NCBI GenBank assembly: GCA_031769625.1
Contig: JAUIMM010000016.1
Span: 18,620,566 to 18,684,565, forward strand
DNA: 64,000 nt
Direction of reading: 5' to 3'
DNA from: Taudactylus pleione
Taxonomy: Eukaryota; Chordata; Amphibia; Anura; Myobatrachidae
The first letter of the stretch is position 1; each line of letters starts with the position of its first letter. The notes beneath the pieces are model-generated. The model was not told the DNA's origin and ran no database searches. It worked only from the letters and a program-made list of their open reading frames with translations. Made by a program: the position numbers and the translations under genes. Below, piece by piece: positions 1 to 10,800 of this stretch.

Positions 1-176
1 CCGTGAGGTGAATGGACAGGGGATAAGCTAAGGACAGCCGGGGCTAGTGGGTTGAATGGCGTGGCTAAGGACTATTGGGGGAGAGAAGGAATGAGACTTT
101 GCAATGTTGCTAAAGCCAATGGGACAGAAAAAAAAAAAACTGTCAGCACTGGCATTTTCGTTCATATGGGCCTATT

Positions 177-291
177 TTCATAGCTCCACCCGCCCCATTA
201 TTAATCCGGCCCTGTATATAATATTTATAGAAAAACTTTCTATAGCTCCACCCCCATTTCCTGAACCTATTTTTCCATTTAAGCAGCCCTG
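177..291. repeat. Two adjacent, related transposon-end-like segments (hAT-like)
   Basis: Two imperfect copies lie side by side. Each starts with 'atagctccaccc' (from about 180 and 242) and each ends in 'gccctg' followed by 'tatat' (ending at 214 and 291). Read on the minus strand the first end is CAGGGCCGGATTAAT and the second CAGGGCTGCTTAAAT. CAGGG-type ends are common in hAT DNA transposons (family knowledge). The matching opposite ends are not visible here, so these are probably truncated or nested remnants. The sequence left of it (1-176) holds only an A-run at about 128-139 and no recognisable gene. Assignment to hAT is inference. Confidence 0.35.
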
Positions 292-793
292 TATATGTAT
301 ATATCGATAGATATAGAATATGTTGTATCAGCGGTACTCTCCGTCAATACTCTAATGTCATGGTGACGTCCTATTGCTCCTACTGTACATAGTGACAGGA
401 CATAATAAAATCCTTAAAAAGGCGGTATATTGTAAGTATAAAACAAACATGAGGCAAATTAACCCACTTTACCCTGCCTCATGTTTCTTTATTTGTACAA
501 GTGCCGTCTGTTTAAGGATTTCCAAATATAAAAATTTAATTGGGTGCCAGGATGCAGTAGTAAGTATATATTTGCAATATGCTGTAATAGACACTCAGGG
601 CCTGAATCAATTAGCGGCAAAAACAAACGTTTCTTTCGCCATTGATGAAAACGGGCGTTTTTCGCAAAAAAAATGGCAACAGGCAAAAAAAAACTGGAGA
701 AAAGTTTTCTCCATCCCAGACCAGGCAAATAAAAATGCAAAATCCCTATTTTTGCCTTAAAATGTGGGGATTTCTTTCAGAACCCTTTGGATA
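292..793. other. Unclassified AT-rich intergenic sequence
   Basis: No gene is supported. A 128-codon open frame runs 374-760 on the + strand, but it has no recognisable domain, its C-terminal half is Lys/Gln/Asn-rich because the DNA is A-rich, and no splice or initiation context supports it. Positions 596-612 (cagggcctgaatcaatt) resemble the start of a hAT-like end, and 625-690 contains A-rich runs with repeated 'cgtttttcgc'/'cgtttctttcgc' strings, consistent with decayed mobile DNA. Confidence 0.4.
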
Positions 794-1165
794 CCCCCCT
801 AATCATAAATTACCGTAAAAACAATTGTAAGTTGCTTACTTTGGCGAAAAAAGAAGCGCAAATTGCGGGCGAAAAAAAATTGTTGAAAATGGTTTTAACG
901 TATTGGGTCTGATTTTTCGATGGGCGGTATGGATGCGTCAAGTGTTTTAATCATCGCACCCAGTCGCAGCAGGCGTTTTTTTAAGTTTTTAAAACTGTTT
1001 TTACAACACTAAAATATACTTGTACCCATTTTAACGTACCCCCAATTTACGTGGAACAGTCATTTCCCGGAAAAAAAATAGCTTTCACTCCTTTTTCAAC
1101 GTTTTTTTTTTGCCCAAAATTTGCAATTTACGATTTTTTATTCTGGTAATTTATCATTGGGGGGG
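794..1165. mobile_element. Candidate non-autonomous inverted-repeat element (MITE-like)
   Basis: The left end from 794 reads ccccccTAATCATAAATTACC. The right end, ending in the G-run at 1165, reads on the minus strand cccccccAATGATAAATTACC. Similarity continues inward imperfectly for about 50 bp (runs such as 'gtaa.ttgc' and a GGGC/GGCG-plus-A-tract in both arms). The spacing gives an element of about 370 bp with no coding capacity. No target-site duplication is clear because the right end merges into a G-tract. The superfamily is not identified. Confidence 0.5.
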
Positions 1166-1178
1166 CGGGGGGGGGGGG
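1159..1178 (+). repeat. G-tract with one interruption
   Basis: Seven Gs, one C, then twelve Gs. It adjoins the right end of the inverted-repeat element at 794-1165. A homopolymer of this length is unstable and could locally affect assembly accuracy; it could form a G-quadruplex. Confidence 0.85.
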
Positions 1179-2034
1179 TGATAACCTGGCAAAAAAAGAG
1201 CAGGTCTGTCTGCATTTTTTTCTGTCTAAATGAATTTACAAATACACAAATGAAGATCTAATCTGTCCTGCGGCTGGAATCATGACCCAATAGCTGTAAT
1301 ATATAATTGTACTAAAAAGGGGTTCATATGGATAGGAATTATGAGAGCTGCCCCATACTATTAATGGTAGTACCCCATGCTCCTTTTACACTATTACACT
1401 AGTGCTGCAGCAGCTGCGGCAGACCTGAGTGGGCAGGCGGGAGTCGGAACTCTCAGCACACGGGCGGCAGTTGGCAGCTGCATGCGCTGCTGTATAGGGA
1501 ACCACCATCCTTCCAGAGGTCACCCGCAGGAGAAGGCTGTGTCAGAGGTGTGAGGGCAGGATTTGAGGTAGAGCCAGTGAGAGTGACAGGCTGTGGGCAA
1601 AGATATCTGGCAACTGAGGGGGCGGTGCTGGAAGTTACACTGGGCCCTATCAACGTTGATGAGTGGTCAGACAGAAGAAGACGGCTTCCGGCTGTGAGAG
1701 GCACCTCGGGTACAGTGCCCAAACTCAGTAACTTATCCTCATTGTATAAACCATATATTCATTTATTGGTATTGAGGTAAATTATTGTATAAGTGTTGTG
1801 AGGATGACGCAACAGTTAATTTTGCACTAAAGGTATTTTGTAACTTAAGAGTAATTTGTTGACATTGATTTTTATAATTGTATTGATATGTGCATTGCAC
1901 TATATGTAATAATCTTTTACTTGATGTAAACCTAGTGACCAGTAGGGGAATTTCTTCTTGAAAGGCTGGGGTAATTTGGGAAGGAGTACCGCATATATGT
2001 ATCGTATTGTGATACGATAGACAATTTTTAAACA
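1179..2034. other. Unclassified sequence with a GC-richer patch
   Basis: Mostly AT-rich DNA with no gene I can support. Positions about 1381-1730 are clearly richer in G+C than the surroundings and contain ctgcagcagctgcggcag near 1403. That patch is open for 89 codons on the minus strand (1453-1722) and 76 on the + strand (1550-1780), but neither product is recognisable. It could be an exon, a promoter-proximal fragment or part of an old repeat; the sequence alone does not decide. Confidence 0.35.
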
Positions 2035-2092
2035 TTTATATATATATATATATATACTGTATATATATATAATATATATACACACAGTATAT
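2035..2092. repeat. TA-rich microsatellite
   Basis: Alternating TA runs broken by 'ctg' at 2057-2059 and by a short 'cacaca' near 2081. It is self-complementary over most of its length and could extrude as a cruciform. Confidence 0.9.
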
Positions 2093-2189
2093 CGCATCAT
2101 GCATGCAGCACAGTTCAGAATTCAAACGCCAACTGTCACTCCAACTGCTGCCAAACATCACTGGCAGTTGGTGTGGCTCCCCTACGTCA

Positions 2190-2397
2190 ACAGTGAGGGA
2201 AGGGATTGTGTTACTACAGAGGTGAGTGAGGAAATGTCAAATGTGTACTACGGGGTGAAGGTAGGGAATGAGTTACAACATGGGTGGCGGTGGAGAATGT
2301 GTTACTAAAGGGGTGAGCAAGGGTAATGTGTTACTACAGAGGTGAGGGAGTGGAATGTGTTAGTACATAGGTGAGGGAGGGTAATGTCTTACTATGG
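2190..2397 (+). repeat. Degenerate minisatellite, unit about 29 bp
   Basis: Six to seven imperfect units built on ggtaatgtgttactacagag followed by gtgagggag. The best-preserved unit spans about 2322-2350. Units differ by substitutions and small indels, so the array is old. A further unit-like stretch (2558-2581) is separated from it by an inserted element. Confidence 0.75.
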
Positions 2398-2580
2398 CAA
2401 TGATGCATAACTATTAGAGATGTGCGGGTTCGGATTTACTCGGTTCTTTTTGCCACATTACCGCAAGTTCGGATTAGTTTGGATTTATCTTATTGGCTAT
2501 CCAAAACACGTGACAGCCAGATTTTAAAAACCGAGTAAAACCGAACCGCACATTTAGGATTAATGTGTTACTGGAGAGGT

Positions 2581-2607
2581 CTGTTTCCATCTTGGAAATG
2601 GAAACAG
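2581..2607. repeat. Perfect 10-bp stem with 7-base loop
   Basis: CTGTTTCCAT (2581-2590) pairs exactly with ATGGAAACAG (2598-2607) around loop cttggaa. It lies inside the fold-back element. Confidence 0.85.
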
Positions 2608-2665
2608 TAAATAGCTACCTGAGCAAAACTAGGTACATCTACTAGTGTCTTTCTGCTAAGTCCAG

Positions 2666-2727
2666 AACGAGGCAGAACATTATGTTCTGTGCAAAGATGT
2701 CCATGAAAGATGACATTTTGCCTCGTT
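2666..2727. repeat. Nested palindromes inside the fold-back element
   Basis: CAGAACAT (2673-2680) and ATGTTCTG (2682-2689) form an 8-bp perfect palindrome with a one-base centre. An outer arm AACGAGGCA (2666-2674) pairs with TGCCTCGTT (2719-2727). This is typical of a fold-back MITE interior. Confidence 0.75.
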
Positions 2728-2783
2728 TTGAGATCTGATTTTGGGGGGAAGATCCGATCCATAACCGAACCGCTCATCTCTAA

Positions 2784-3397
2784 TATTTATCTGTGATATC
2801 CTGAGTATATCTTGTAATTGGACAGAATAAGAATTACAATTGTATTGCAGCTGTTACTATGTGTATCATAATTATCCTTCTGTATTTTCATCATTGTAAT
2901 ATGTGACCTCTTACAGGGAAACTAATTGTCTCAAACCCTTATTCGGGTCCCAGAACCAAGAGCTTGCACTCACATTCCTGACTGATTTGCCATTTCAGAG
3001 GGCGTTTAATAATATGTGAACTTTTGCATTACAATTTATAGTCTTAAAAAATGACTGTAAGACAGAATTTCTATCTGCTATAAATATTGCAAAATATAGT
3101 TAGTAGTTACTTATATTGTGCATAACATGTATGACATTTCCAAGCATCTGTTATTTCTCAGATTGTCTATCTATTCCACTTCCACTGGGGAATGCAGCCG
3201 GGAAATTCCTGCACATTTCATGTAACAGTCATACCATTGTACTTGAAGGACGACCATTCACAAATATTTAGGATACATATTAAAATAGCTTTAGATAGCC
3301 TTCTGCAGCTGTGATAATTAAGATAGATATACTTTACCTCTTTTTTTGTAGCACAAATAAAACATAACACCTCTTACTACATTACTAAACTATGATG
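2784..3397. other. Unclassified AT-rich intergenic sequence
   Basis: I see no gene, tandem repeat or recognisable mobile element here on either strand. No long open frame is present. Confidence 0.5.
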
Positions 3398-3501
3398 ACC
3401 AGGACCCTATCTGTGTGGAGTTTCTATATTCTCCCTGTGTTTATATAGGGGTTTCCTGTGGCTGTTCTGGTTTCTTCCCACATACCAAAAACATACTAGT
3501 A
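3398..3501 (+). mobile_element. Fragment of a widespread vertebrate LINE/SINE-type repeat
   Basis: The order of blocks 'aggaccctat', 'ctgtgtggagttt', 'ttctccctgtgttt', 'gggtttcctgtgg', 'ggtttcttcccaca' and 'ccaaaaacatact' matches a repeat very common in fish and amphibian genomes, usually attached to L2/CR1-type or related short elements (recalled, not searched). Both ends are missing and several positions are diverged, so this is an old fragment. It is one of the main reasons for suggesting a vertebrate. Confidence 0.6.
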
Positions 3502-3522
3502 TTTTACAAATGTACCCCATGG

Positions 3523-3710
3523 CACTGTTTCCCACCTCCATTCCTCAGTGGCCCCTGACAGTGCATGTTTTATGGATCTCCTAGATAGTGGACAGGTGTA
3601 TCAATTACTGGCTCACACAAGTGGTGCAAATTATATCACTTGTGATACTGAAAATATCTGTAAAACATGCCCCGATGAGGTTCCTGTGTACTGGAGTTGG
3701 GAATCAATAC
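3523..3710. mobile_element. Near-palindromic MITE (hAT-like ends)
   Basis: The left arm from 3523 (cactgtttcccacctccatt ... cagtgcatgtttta) is mirrored by the right arm ending near 3710 (taaaacatgcccc ... ctggagttgggaat). The inner arms (about 3563-3580 and 3658-3673) pair well; the outer arms pair imperfectly. The element is about 188 bp with no coding capacity. A palindromic element with this 'ttcccaactccag ... gcatgtttt' layout is familiar from frog and fish genomes (recalled, not searched). The left terminus CA(C/G)TGTTTCCCA is compatible with hAT. Confidence 0.65.
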
Positions 3711-3850
3711 GTTAGTGTGTATACTTTCATAGAAAGGGAATGTAGAGTGCAAGCTAAAATTAGGCAGGAACTGATGACAGTGATAAATAATCTATTTGTA
3801 CAGTAAAACATTACTTTATACACTGTACTTATAAATAAAACTATAATAAT
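3711..3850. other. AT-rich joint between unique flank and satellite
   Basis: AT-rich sequence with no feature beyond two 'aataaa' strings near 3831. It ends at 'ctataataat', after which the satellite starts. At the joint 'catgcagaaaagcagagg' substitutes for the monomer's 'cattgaaacagcagagg', so the first partial monomer begins at about 3851 and full identity begins by about 3861. Confidence 0.6.
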
Positions 3851-3860
3851 CATGCAGAAA

Positions 3861-5000
3861 AGCAGAGGGGGGACCTGCTGAGAACCCCTAAGAGGCGGCC
3901 GGAGCGCCGACAAACATTGAAACAGCAGAGGGGTCCTGCTGAGAACCCCTAAGAGGCGGCCGGAGCGCCGACAAACATTGAAACAGCAGAGAGGGACCTG
4001 CTGAGAACCCCTAAGTGGCGGCCGATGCGCCGACAAACATTGAAACAGCAGAGGGGGACCTGCTGAGAACCCCTAATTGGCGGCCGATGCGCTGACAAAC
4101 ATTGAAACAGCAGAGGGGGAACTGCTGAGAACCCCTAAGAGGCGGCCGAAGCGCCGACAAATATTGAAACAGCAGAGGGGGACCTGCTGAGAACCCCTAA
4201 GAGGCGGCCGAAGCGCCGACAAACATTGAAACAGCAGAGGGGGACTTGCTGAGAACCCCTAAGAGGCAGCCGAAGTGCCGACCAGCATTGAAACAGCAGA
4301 GGGGGACCTGCTGAGAACCCCTAAGAGGCGGCCGAAGCACTGTCAAACATTGAAACAGCAGAGGGGGACCTGCTGTGAACCCCTAAGAGGCGGCCGAGGC
4401 GCCGACAAACATTGAAACAGAAGAGGGGGACCTGCTGAGAACCCCTAAGAGGCGGCCAGTGCGCCGATAAACATTGAAACAGCAGAAGGGAACCTGCTGT
4501 GAACACCTAAGAGGCGGCCGGAGCGCCGACAAACATTGAAACAGCAGAGGGGGACCTGCTGAGAACCCCTAAGAGGCGGCCGAAGCGCCGATAAACATTG
4601 AAACAGCAGAAGGGGACCTGCTGAGAACCCCTAAGAGACGTCCGAAGTGCCGACAACCATTGAAACAGCAGAGGGGGACCTGCTGAGAACCCCTAAGAGG
4701 CGGCCGGAGCGCCGACAACCATTGAAACAGCAGAGGGGGACCTGCTGAGAACCTCTAAGAGCCGGCCAGAGCGCCGACAAACATTGAAACAGCAGAGGGG
4801 GACCAGCTGAGAACCCCTAAGAGCTGGCCGGAGCGCCGACAAACATTGAAACAGCAGAGGGGGACCTGCTGAGAACCCCTAAGAGGCGGCCGGTGCGCCG
4901 ACAAACATTGAAACAGCAGAGGGGGACCTGCTGAGAACCCCTATGAGGCGGCCGGAGCGCCGACAAACATTGAAACAGCAGAGGGGGACCTGCTGAGAAC
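3861..5000 (+). repeat. Array edge: about 18 monomers not part of a visible large duplication
   Basis: The first monomers carry their own mix of variants (ggtcctgctg at about 3936, 'ctgtgaac' near 4375 and 4499, 'ccgatgcgc' near 4022 and 4086). They already match the consensus closely, so the edge is not strongly decayed. I did not find this segment's variant order repeated later. Confidence 0.5.
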
Positions 5001-5009
5001 CCCTAAGAG

Positions 5010-7450
5010 GCGGCTGGAGCGCCGACAAACATTGAAACAGCAGAGGGGGACCTGCTGAGAACCCCTATGAGGCGGCTGGTGCGCCGACAAACATTGAAAC
5101 AGCAGAGGGGGACCTGCTGAGAACCCCTAAGAGGCGGCCGGAGCGCCGACAAACATTGAAACAGCAGAGGGGGACCTGCTGAGAACCCCTAAGAGGCGGC
5201 CAGAGCGCCGACAAACATTGAAACAGCAGAAGGGGACCTGCTGAGAACACTGAAGAGGCGGCTGGAGCGCCGACAAACATTGAAACAGCAGAGGGGGACC
5301 TGCTGAGAACCCCTAAGAGGCGGCCGGAGCGCCGACAAACATTGAAACAGCAGAGGGGGACCTGCTGAGAACCTCTAAGAGGCGGCCAGAGCGCCGACAA
5401 ACATTGAAACAGCAGAGGGGGACCAGCTGAGAACCCCTAAGAGCCGGCCGGAGCGCCGACAAACATTGAAACAGCAGAGGGGGACCTGCTGAGAACCCCT
5501 AAGAGGCGGCCGGAGCACCTACAAACATTGAAACAGCAGAGGGGGACCTGCTGAGAACCCCTAAGAGGCTGCCGAAGTCCCGAGAAACATTGAAACAGCA
5601 GAGGGGGGACTTGCAGAGAACCCCTAAGAGGCGGCCGGTGCGCCGACAAACATTGAAACAGCAGAGGGGGACCTGCTGAGAACCCCTATGAGGCGGCCGG
5701 AGCGCCGACAAACATTGAAACAGCAGAGGGGGACCTGCTGAGAACCCCTAAGAGGGCTGGAGCGCCGACAAACATTGAAACAGCAGAGGGGGACCTGCTG
5801 AGAACCACTAAGAGGCGGCTGGTGCGCCGACAAACATTGAAACAGCAGCGGGGGACCTGCTGAGAACCCCTAAGAGGCGGCCGGAGCACCGACAAACATT
5901 GAAACAGCAGAGGGGGACCTGCTGAGAACCCCTAAGAGGCGGCCGGAGCGCCGACAAACATTGAAACAGCAGAAGGGGACCTGCTGAGAACACCGAAGAG
6001 GCGGCCGGAGCGCCGACAAACATTGAAACAGCAGAGGGGGAACTGCTGAGAACCCCTAAGAGACAGCCGAAGCACCGACAAAACTTTGAAACAGCAGAGG
6101 GGGACTTGCTGAGAACCCCTAAGTGGCAGCCGAAGCGCCGACCAGCATTGAAACAGCAGAGGGGGACTTGCTGAGAACCCCTAAGAGGCGGCCGAAGCGC
6201 CGACCAGCATTGAAACAGCAGCGGGGGACCTGCTGAGAACCCCTAAGAGGCGGCCGGAGCGCCGACAAACATTGAAACAGCAGAGGGGGACCTGCTGAGA
6301 TCACCTAAGAGGCGGCCTGAGCGCCTACAAACATTGAAACAGCAGAGGGGGACCTGCTGAGAACACCTAAGAGGCGGCCGCAGCGCCGACAAATATTGAA
6401 ACAGCAGAGGGGGACCTGCTGAGAACCCCTAAGAGGCGGCTGGAGCGCCGACAAACATTGAAACAGCAGAGGGGGACCTGCTGAGAACCCCTAAGAGGCG
6501 GCTGGTGCGCCGACAAACATTGAAACAGCAGAGGGGGACCTGCTGAGAACCCCTAAGAGGCGGCAGGAGCGCCGACAAACATTGATATAGCAGAGGGGGA
6601 CCTGCTGAGAACCCCTAAGAGGGGGCCAGAGCGCCGACAAACATTGAAACAGCAGAAGGGGACCTGCTGAGAACACCGAAGAGGCGGCCGGAGCGCCGAC
6701 AAACATTGAAACAGCAGAGGGGGACCTGCTGAGAACCCCTAAGAGGCGGCCGGAGCGCCGACAACCATTGAAACAGCAGAGGGGGACCTGCTGAGAACCT
6801 CTAAGAGGCGGCCAGAGCGCCGACAAACATTGAAACAGCAGAGGGGGACCAGCTGAGAACCCCTAAGAGCCGGCCGGAGCGCCGACAAACATTGAAACAG
6901 CAGAGGGGGACCTGCTGAGAACCCCTAAGAGGCGGCCGGAGCGCCTACAAACATTGAAACAGCAGAAGGGGACCTGCTGAGAACCCCTAAGAGGCTGCCG
7001 AAGTCCCGAGAAACATTGAAACAGCAGAGGGGGGACTTGCTGAGAACCCCTAAGAGGCGGCCGGTGCGCCGACAAACATTGAAACAGCAGAGGGGGGACC
7101 TGCTGAGAACCCCTATGAGGCGGCCGGAGCGCCGACAAACATTGAAACAGCAGAGGGGGACCTGCTGAGAACCCCTAAGAGGCGGCTGGAGCGCCGACAA
7201 ACATTGAAACAGCAGAGGGGGACCTGCTGAGAACCCCTAAGAGGCGGCCGTGTGCGCCGACAAACATTGAAACAGCAGAGGGGGACCTGCTGAGAACCCC
7301 TAAGAGGCGGCCGGAGCGCCGACAAACATTGAAACAGCAGAGGGGGACCTGCTGAGAACCCCTAAGAGGCGGCCGGAGCGCCGACAAACATTGAAACAGC
7401 AGAAGGGGACCTGCTGAGAACACCGAAGAGGCGGCCGGAGCGCCGACAAA
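5010..7450 (+). repeat. Tandem block duplication, offset 1,426 bp (23 monomers)
   Basis: Variant order from about 5.01 to 6.0 kb recurs 1,426 bp later, at about 6.43 to 7.45 kb: ctggag, ctggtg, ccggag, ccagag plus 'agaagggg', a changed 'acNgaag' monomer, 'aacctctaag', 'gaccagctgag', 'agccggccgg', 'gcNcctac', 'gctgccgaagtcccgag', a six-G monomer and 'cctatgagg'. The distal part of copy 1 (about 6.0-6.43 kb) is a fragment of another module and has no counterpart after 7.45 kb. Confidence 0.75.
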
Positions 7451-10400
7451 CATTGAAACAGCAGAGGGGGACCTGCTGAGAACCCCTAAGAGGCGGCCGG
7501 ATCGCCGACAAACATTGAAACAGCAGCGGGGGACTTGCTGAGAACCCCTAAGAGGCGGCCGGAGTGCCGACAAACATTGAAACAGCAGAGGGGGACCTGC
7601 TGAGAACCCCTAAGAGGCGGCCGGAGCGCCGACAAACATTGAAACAGCAGAGGGGGACCTGCAGATAACCCCTAAGAGGCGGCCGGAGCACCGACAAACA
7701 TTGAAACAGCAGAGGGGGACCTGCTGAGAACCCCCTAAGAGGCGGCTGGTGCGCCGACAAACATTGAAACAGCAGAGGGGGACCTGCTGAGGACCCCTAA
7801 GAGGCGGCCGGAGCGCCGACAAACATTGAAACAGCAGAGGGGGACCTCCTGAGAACCCCTAAGAGGCGGCCAGAGCGCCGACAAACATTGAAACAGCAGA
7901 AGGGGACCTGCTGAGAACACCGAAGAGGCGGCCGGAGCGCCGACAAACATTGAAACAGCAGAGGGGGACCTGCTGAGAACCCCTAAGAGGCGGCCGGAGC
8001 GCCGACAACCATTGAAACAGCAGAGGGGGGACCTGCTGAGAACCTCTAAGAGGCGGCCAGAGCACCGACAAACATTGAAACAGCAGAGGGGGACCAGCTG
8101 AGAACCCCTAAGAGCCGGCCGGAGCGCCGACAAACATTGAAACAGCAGAGGGGGACCTGCTGAGAACCCCTAAGAGGCGGCCGGAGCGCCTACAAAACAT
8201 TGAAACAGCAGAGGGGGACCTGCTGAGAACCCCTAGAGGCTGCCGAAGTCCCGAGAAACATTGAAACAGCAGAGGGGGACTTGCTGAGAACCCCTAAGAG
8301 GCGGCCGGTGCGCCGACAAACATTGAAACAGCAGAGGGGGACCTGCTGAGAACCCCTATGAGGCGGCCGGAGCGCCAACAAACATTGAAACAGCAGAGGG
8401 GGACCTGCTGAGAACCCCTAAGAGGCGGCTGGAGTGCTGACAAACATTGAAACAGCAGAGGGGGACCTGCTGAGAACCCCTAAGGCGGCTGGTGCGCCGA
8501 CAAACATTGAAACAGCAGAGGGGGACCTGCTGAGAACCCCTAAGAGGCGGCCGGGAAGCGCCGACAAACATTGAAACAGCAGAGGGGGACCTGCTGAGAA
8601 CCCCTAAGAGGCGGCCGGAGCGCCGACAAACATTGAAACAGCAGAAGGGGACCTGCTGAGAACACCGAAGAGGCGGCCGGAGCGCCGACAAACATTGAAA
8701 CAGCAGAGGGGGACCTGCTGAGAACCCCTAAGAGGCGGCTGGAGCGCCGACAAACATTGAAACAGCAGAGGGGGACTTGCTGAGAACCCCTAAGAGGCGG
8801 CCGGGAGTGCCGACAAACATTGAAACAGCAGAGGGGGACCAGCTGAGAACCCCTAAGAGCCGGCCGGAGCGCCGACAATCATTGAAACAGCAGAGGGGGA
8901 CCTGCTGAGAACCCCTAAGAGGCGGCCGGAGCACCTACAAACATTGAAACAGCAGAGGGGGACCTGCTGAGAACCCCTAAGAGGCTGCCGAAGTCCCGAG
9001 AAACATTGAAACAGCAGAGGGGGACTTGCTGAGAACCCCTAAGAGGCGGCCGGTGCGCCGACAAACATTGAAACAGCAGAGGGGGACCTGCTGAGAACCC
9101 CTATGAGGCGGCCGGAGCGCCGACAAACATTGAAACAGCAGAGGGGGACCTGCTGAGAACCCCTAAGAGGCGGCTGGAGCGCCGACAAACATTGAAACAG
9201 CAGAGGGGGACCTGCTGAGAACCCCTAAGAGGCGGCTGGTGCGCCGACAAACATTGAAACAGCAGAGGGGGACCTGCTGAGAACCCCTAAGAGGCGGCCG
9301 GAGCGCCGACAAACATTGAAACAGCAGAGGGGGACCTGCTGAGAACCCCTAAGAGGCGGCCGGAGCGCCGACAAACATTGAAAACAGCAGAAGGGGACCT
9401 GCTGAGAACACCGAAGAGGCGGCCGAAGCGCCGACAAACATTGAAACAGCAGAGGGGGAACTGCTGAGAACGAGAACCCCTAAGAGACAGCCGAAGCACC
9501 GACAAAACTTTGAAACAGCAGAGGGGGACTTGCTGAGAACCCCTAAGTGGCAGCCGAAGCGCCGACCAGCATTGAAACAGCAGAGGGGGACTTGCTGAGA
9601 ACCCCTAAGAGGCGGCCGAAGCGCCGACCAGCATTGAAACAGCAGCGGGGGGACCTGCTGAGAACCCCTAAGAGGCGGCCGGAGCGCCGACAAACATTGA
9701 AACAGCAGAGGGGGACCTGCTGAGATCACCTAAGAGGCGGCCTGAGCGCCGACAAACATTGAAACAGCAGAGGGGGACCTGCTGAGAACACCTAAGAGGC
9801 GGCCGCAGCGCCGACAAATATTGAAACAGCAGAGGGGAACCTGCTGAGAACCCCTAAGAGGCGGCTGGAGCGCCGACAAACATTGAAACAGCAGAGGGGG
9901 ACCTGCTGAAAACCCCTAAGAGGCGGCTGGTGCGCCGACAAACATTGAAACAGCAGAGGGGGACCTGCTGAGAACCCCTAAGAGGCGGCCGGAGCGCCGA
10001 CAAACATTGAAACAGCAGAGGGGGACCTGCTGAGAACCCCTAAGAGGCGGCCGGAGCGCCGACAAACATTGAAACAGCAGAGGGGGACCTGCTGAGAACA
10101 CCGAAGAGGCGGCCGGAGCGCCGACAAACATTGAAACAGCAGAGGGGGACCTGCTGAGAACCCCTAAGAGGCGGCCGGAGCGCCGACAAACATTGAAACA
10201 GCAGACGGGGACCTGCTGAGAACCTCTAAGAGGCGGCCAGAGCGCCGACAAACATTGAAACAGCAGAGGGGGACCAGCTGAGAACCCCTAAGAGGCGGCC
10301 GGAGCGCCGACAAACATTGAAACAGCAGAGGGGGACCTGCTGAGAACCCCTAAGGCGGCCGGAGCGCCTGCAAACATTGAAACAGCAGAGGGGGACCTGC

Positions 10401-10800
10401 TGAGAACCCCTTAGAGGCTGCCGAAGTCCCGAGAAACATTGAAACAGCAGAGGGGGACCTGCTGAGAACCCCTAAGAGGCGGCTGGTGCGCCGACAAACA
10501 TTGAAACAGCAGAGGGGGACCTGCTGAGAACCCTTAGAGGCGGCCGGAGCGCCGACAAACATTGAAACAGCAGAGGGGGACCTGCTGAGAACCCCTAAGA
10601 GGCGGCCAGAGCGCCGACAAACATTGAAACAGCAGAAGGGGACCTGCTGAGAACACCGAAGAGGCGGCCGGAGCGCCGACAAACATTGAAACAGCAGAGG
10701 GGGACCTGCTGAGAACCCCTAAGAGGCGGCCGGATCGCCGACAAACATTGAAACAGCAGAGGGGGACTTGCTGAGAACCCCTAAGAGGCGGCCGGAGTGC
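7200..10800 (+). repeat. Satellite segment with unusually many small indels
   Basis: Monomers departing from 62 bp are frequent: 'tacaaaacattg' (8212), 'cccctagaggc' (8232), 'cctaaggcggc' (8480 and 10351), 'ccgggaagcg' (8551), 'ccgggagtgcc' (8803), 'attgaaaacagc' (9378), 'gagaacgagaacccc' (9466), six- and seven-G runs (9645-9651), and 'aacccttagagg' (10529). The order still follows the module seen at 5.0-7.4 kb. A 12-monomer repetition (about 745 bp offset) is visible between minus-strand ends at 8133 and 8878. Confidence 0.6.

Larger units (their letters stand above)
2414..2783. mobile_element. Fold-back, non-autonomous DNA transposon(s) with TTAGAGATG ends
   Basis: The left end (2414 on) reads TTAGAGATGTGCGGGTTCGG and the right end (to 2783) is the inverted complement of TTAGAGATGAGCGGTTCGG. 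Both ends are flanked by TA (2412-2413 and 2784-2785), compatible with a TA target duplication, though short AT-rich flanks make this weak. A third arm lies inside: 2531-2557 is the inverted complement of about 2419-2445 (tgtgcgg.ttcgg.ttactcgg). Positions 2582-2783 hold further perfect palindromes. No coding capacity. Similar ends occur in anuran repeats as I recall them; this is not checked. It may be two elements rather than one. Confidence 0.7.

Noticed and set aside
374..760. 128-codon + strand open frame in the unique flank
   Set aside because: No recognisable domain, composition follows A-rich DNA, and no supporting signals. It could at most be part of an old mobile element.
2568..2777. 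69-codon minus-strand open frame
   Set aside because: It falls inside the non-coding fold-back element with palindromes and is accidental.
3588..3806. 72-codon + strand open frame
   Set aside because: It spans the right half of the palindromic MITE and adjoining AT-rich DNA; no support as a gene.
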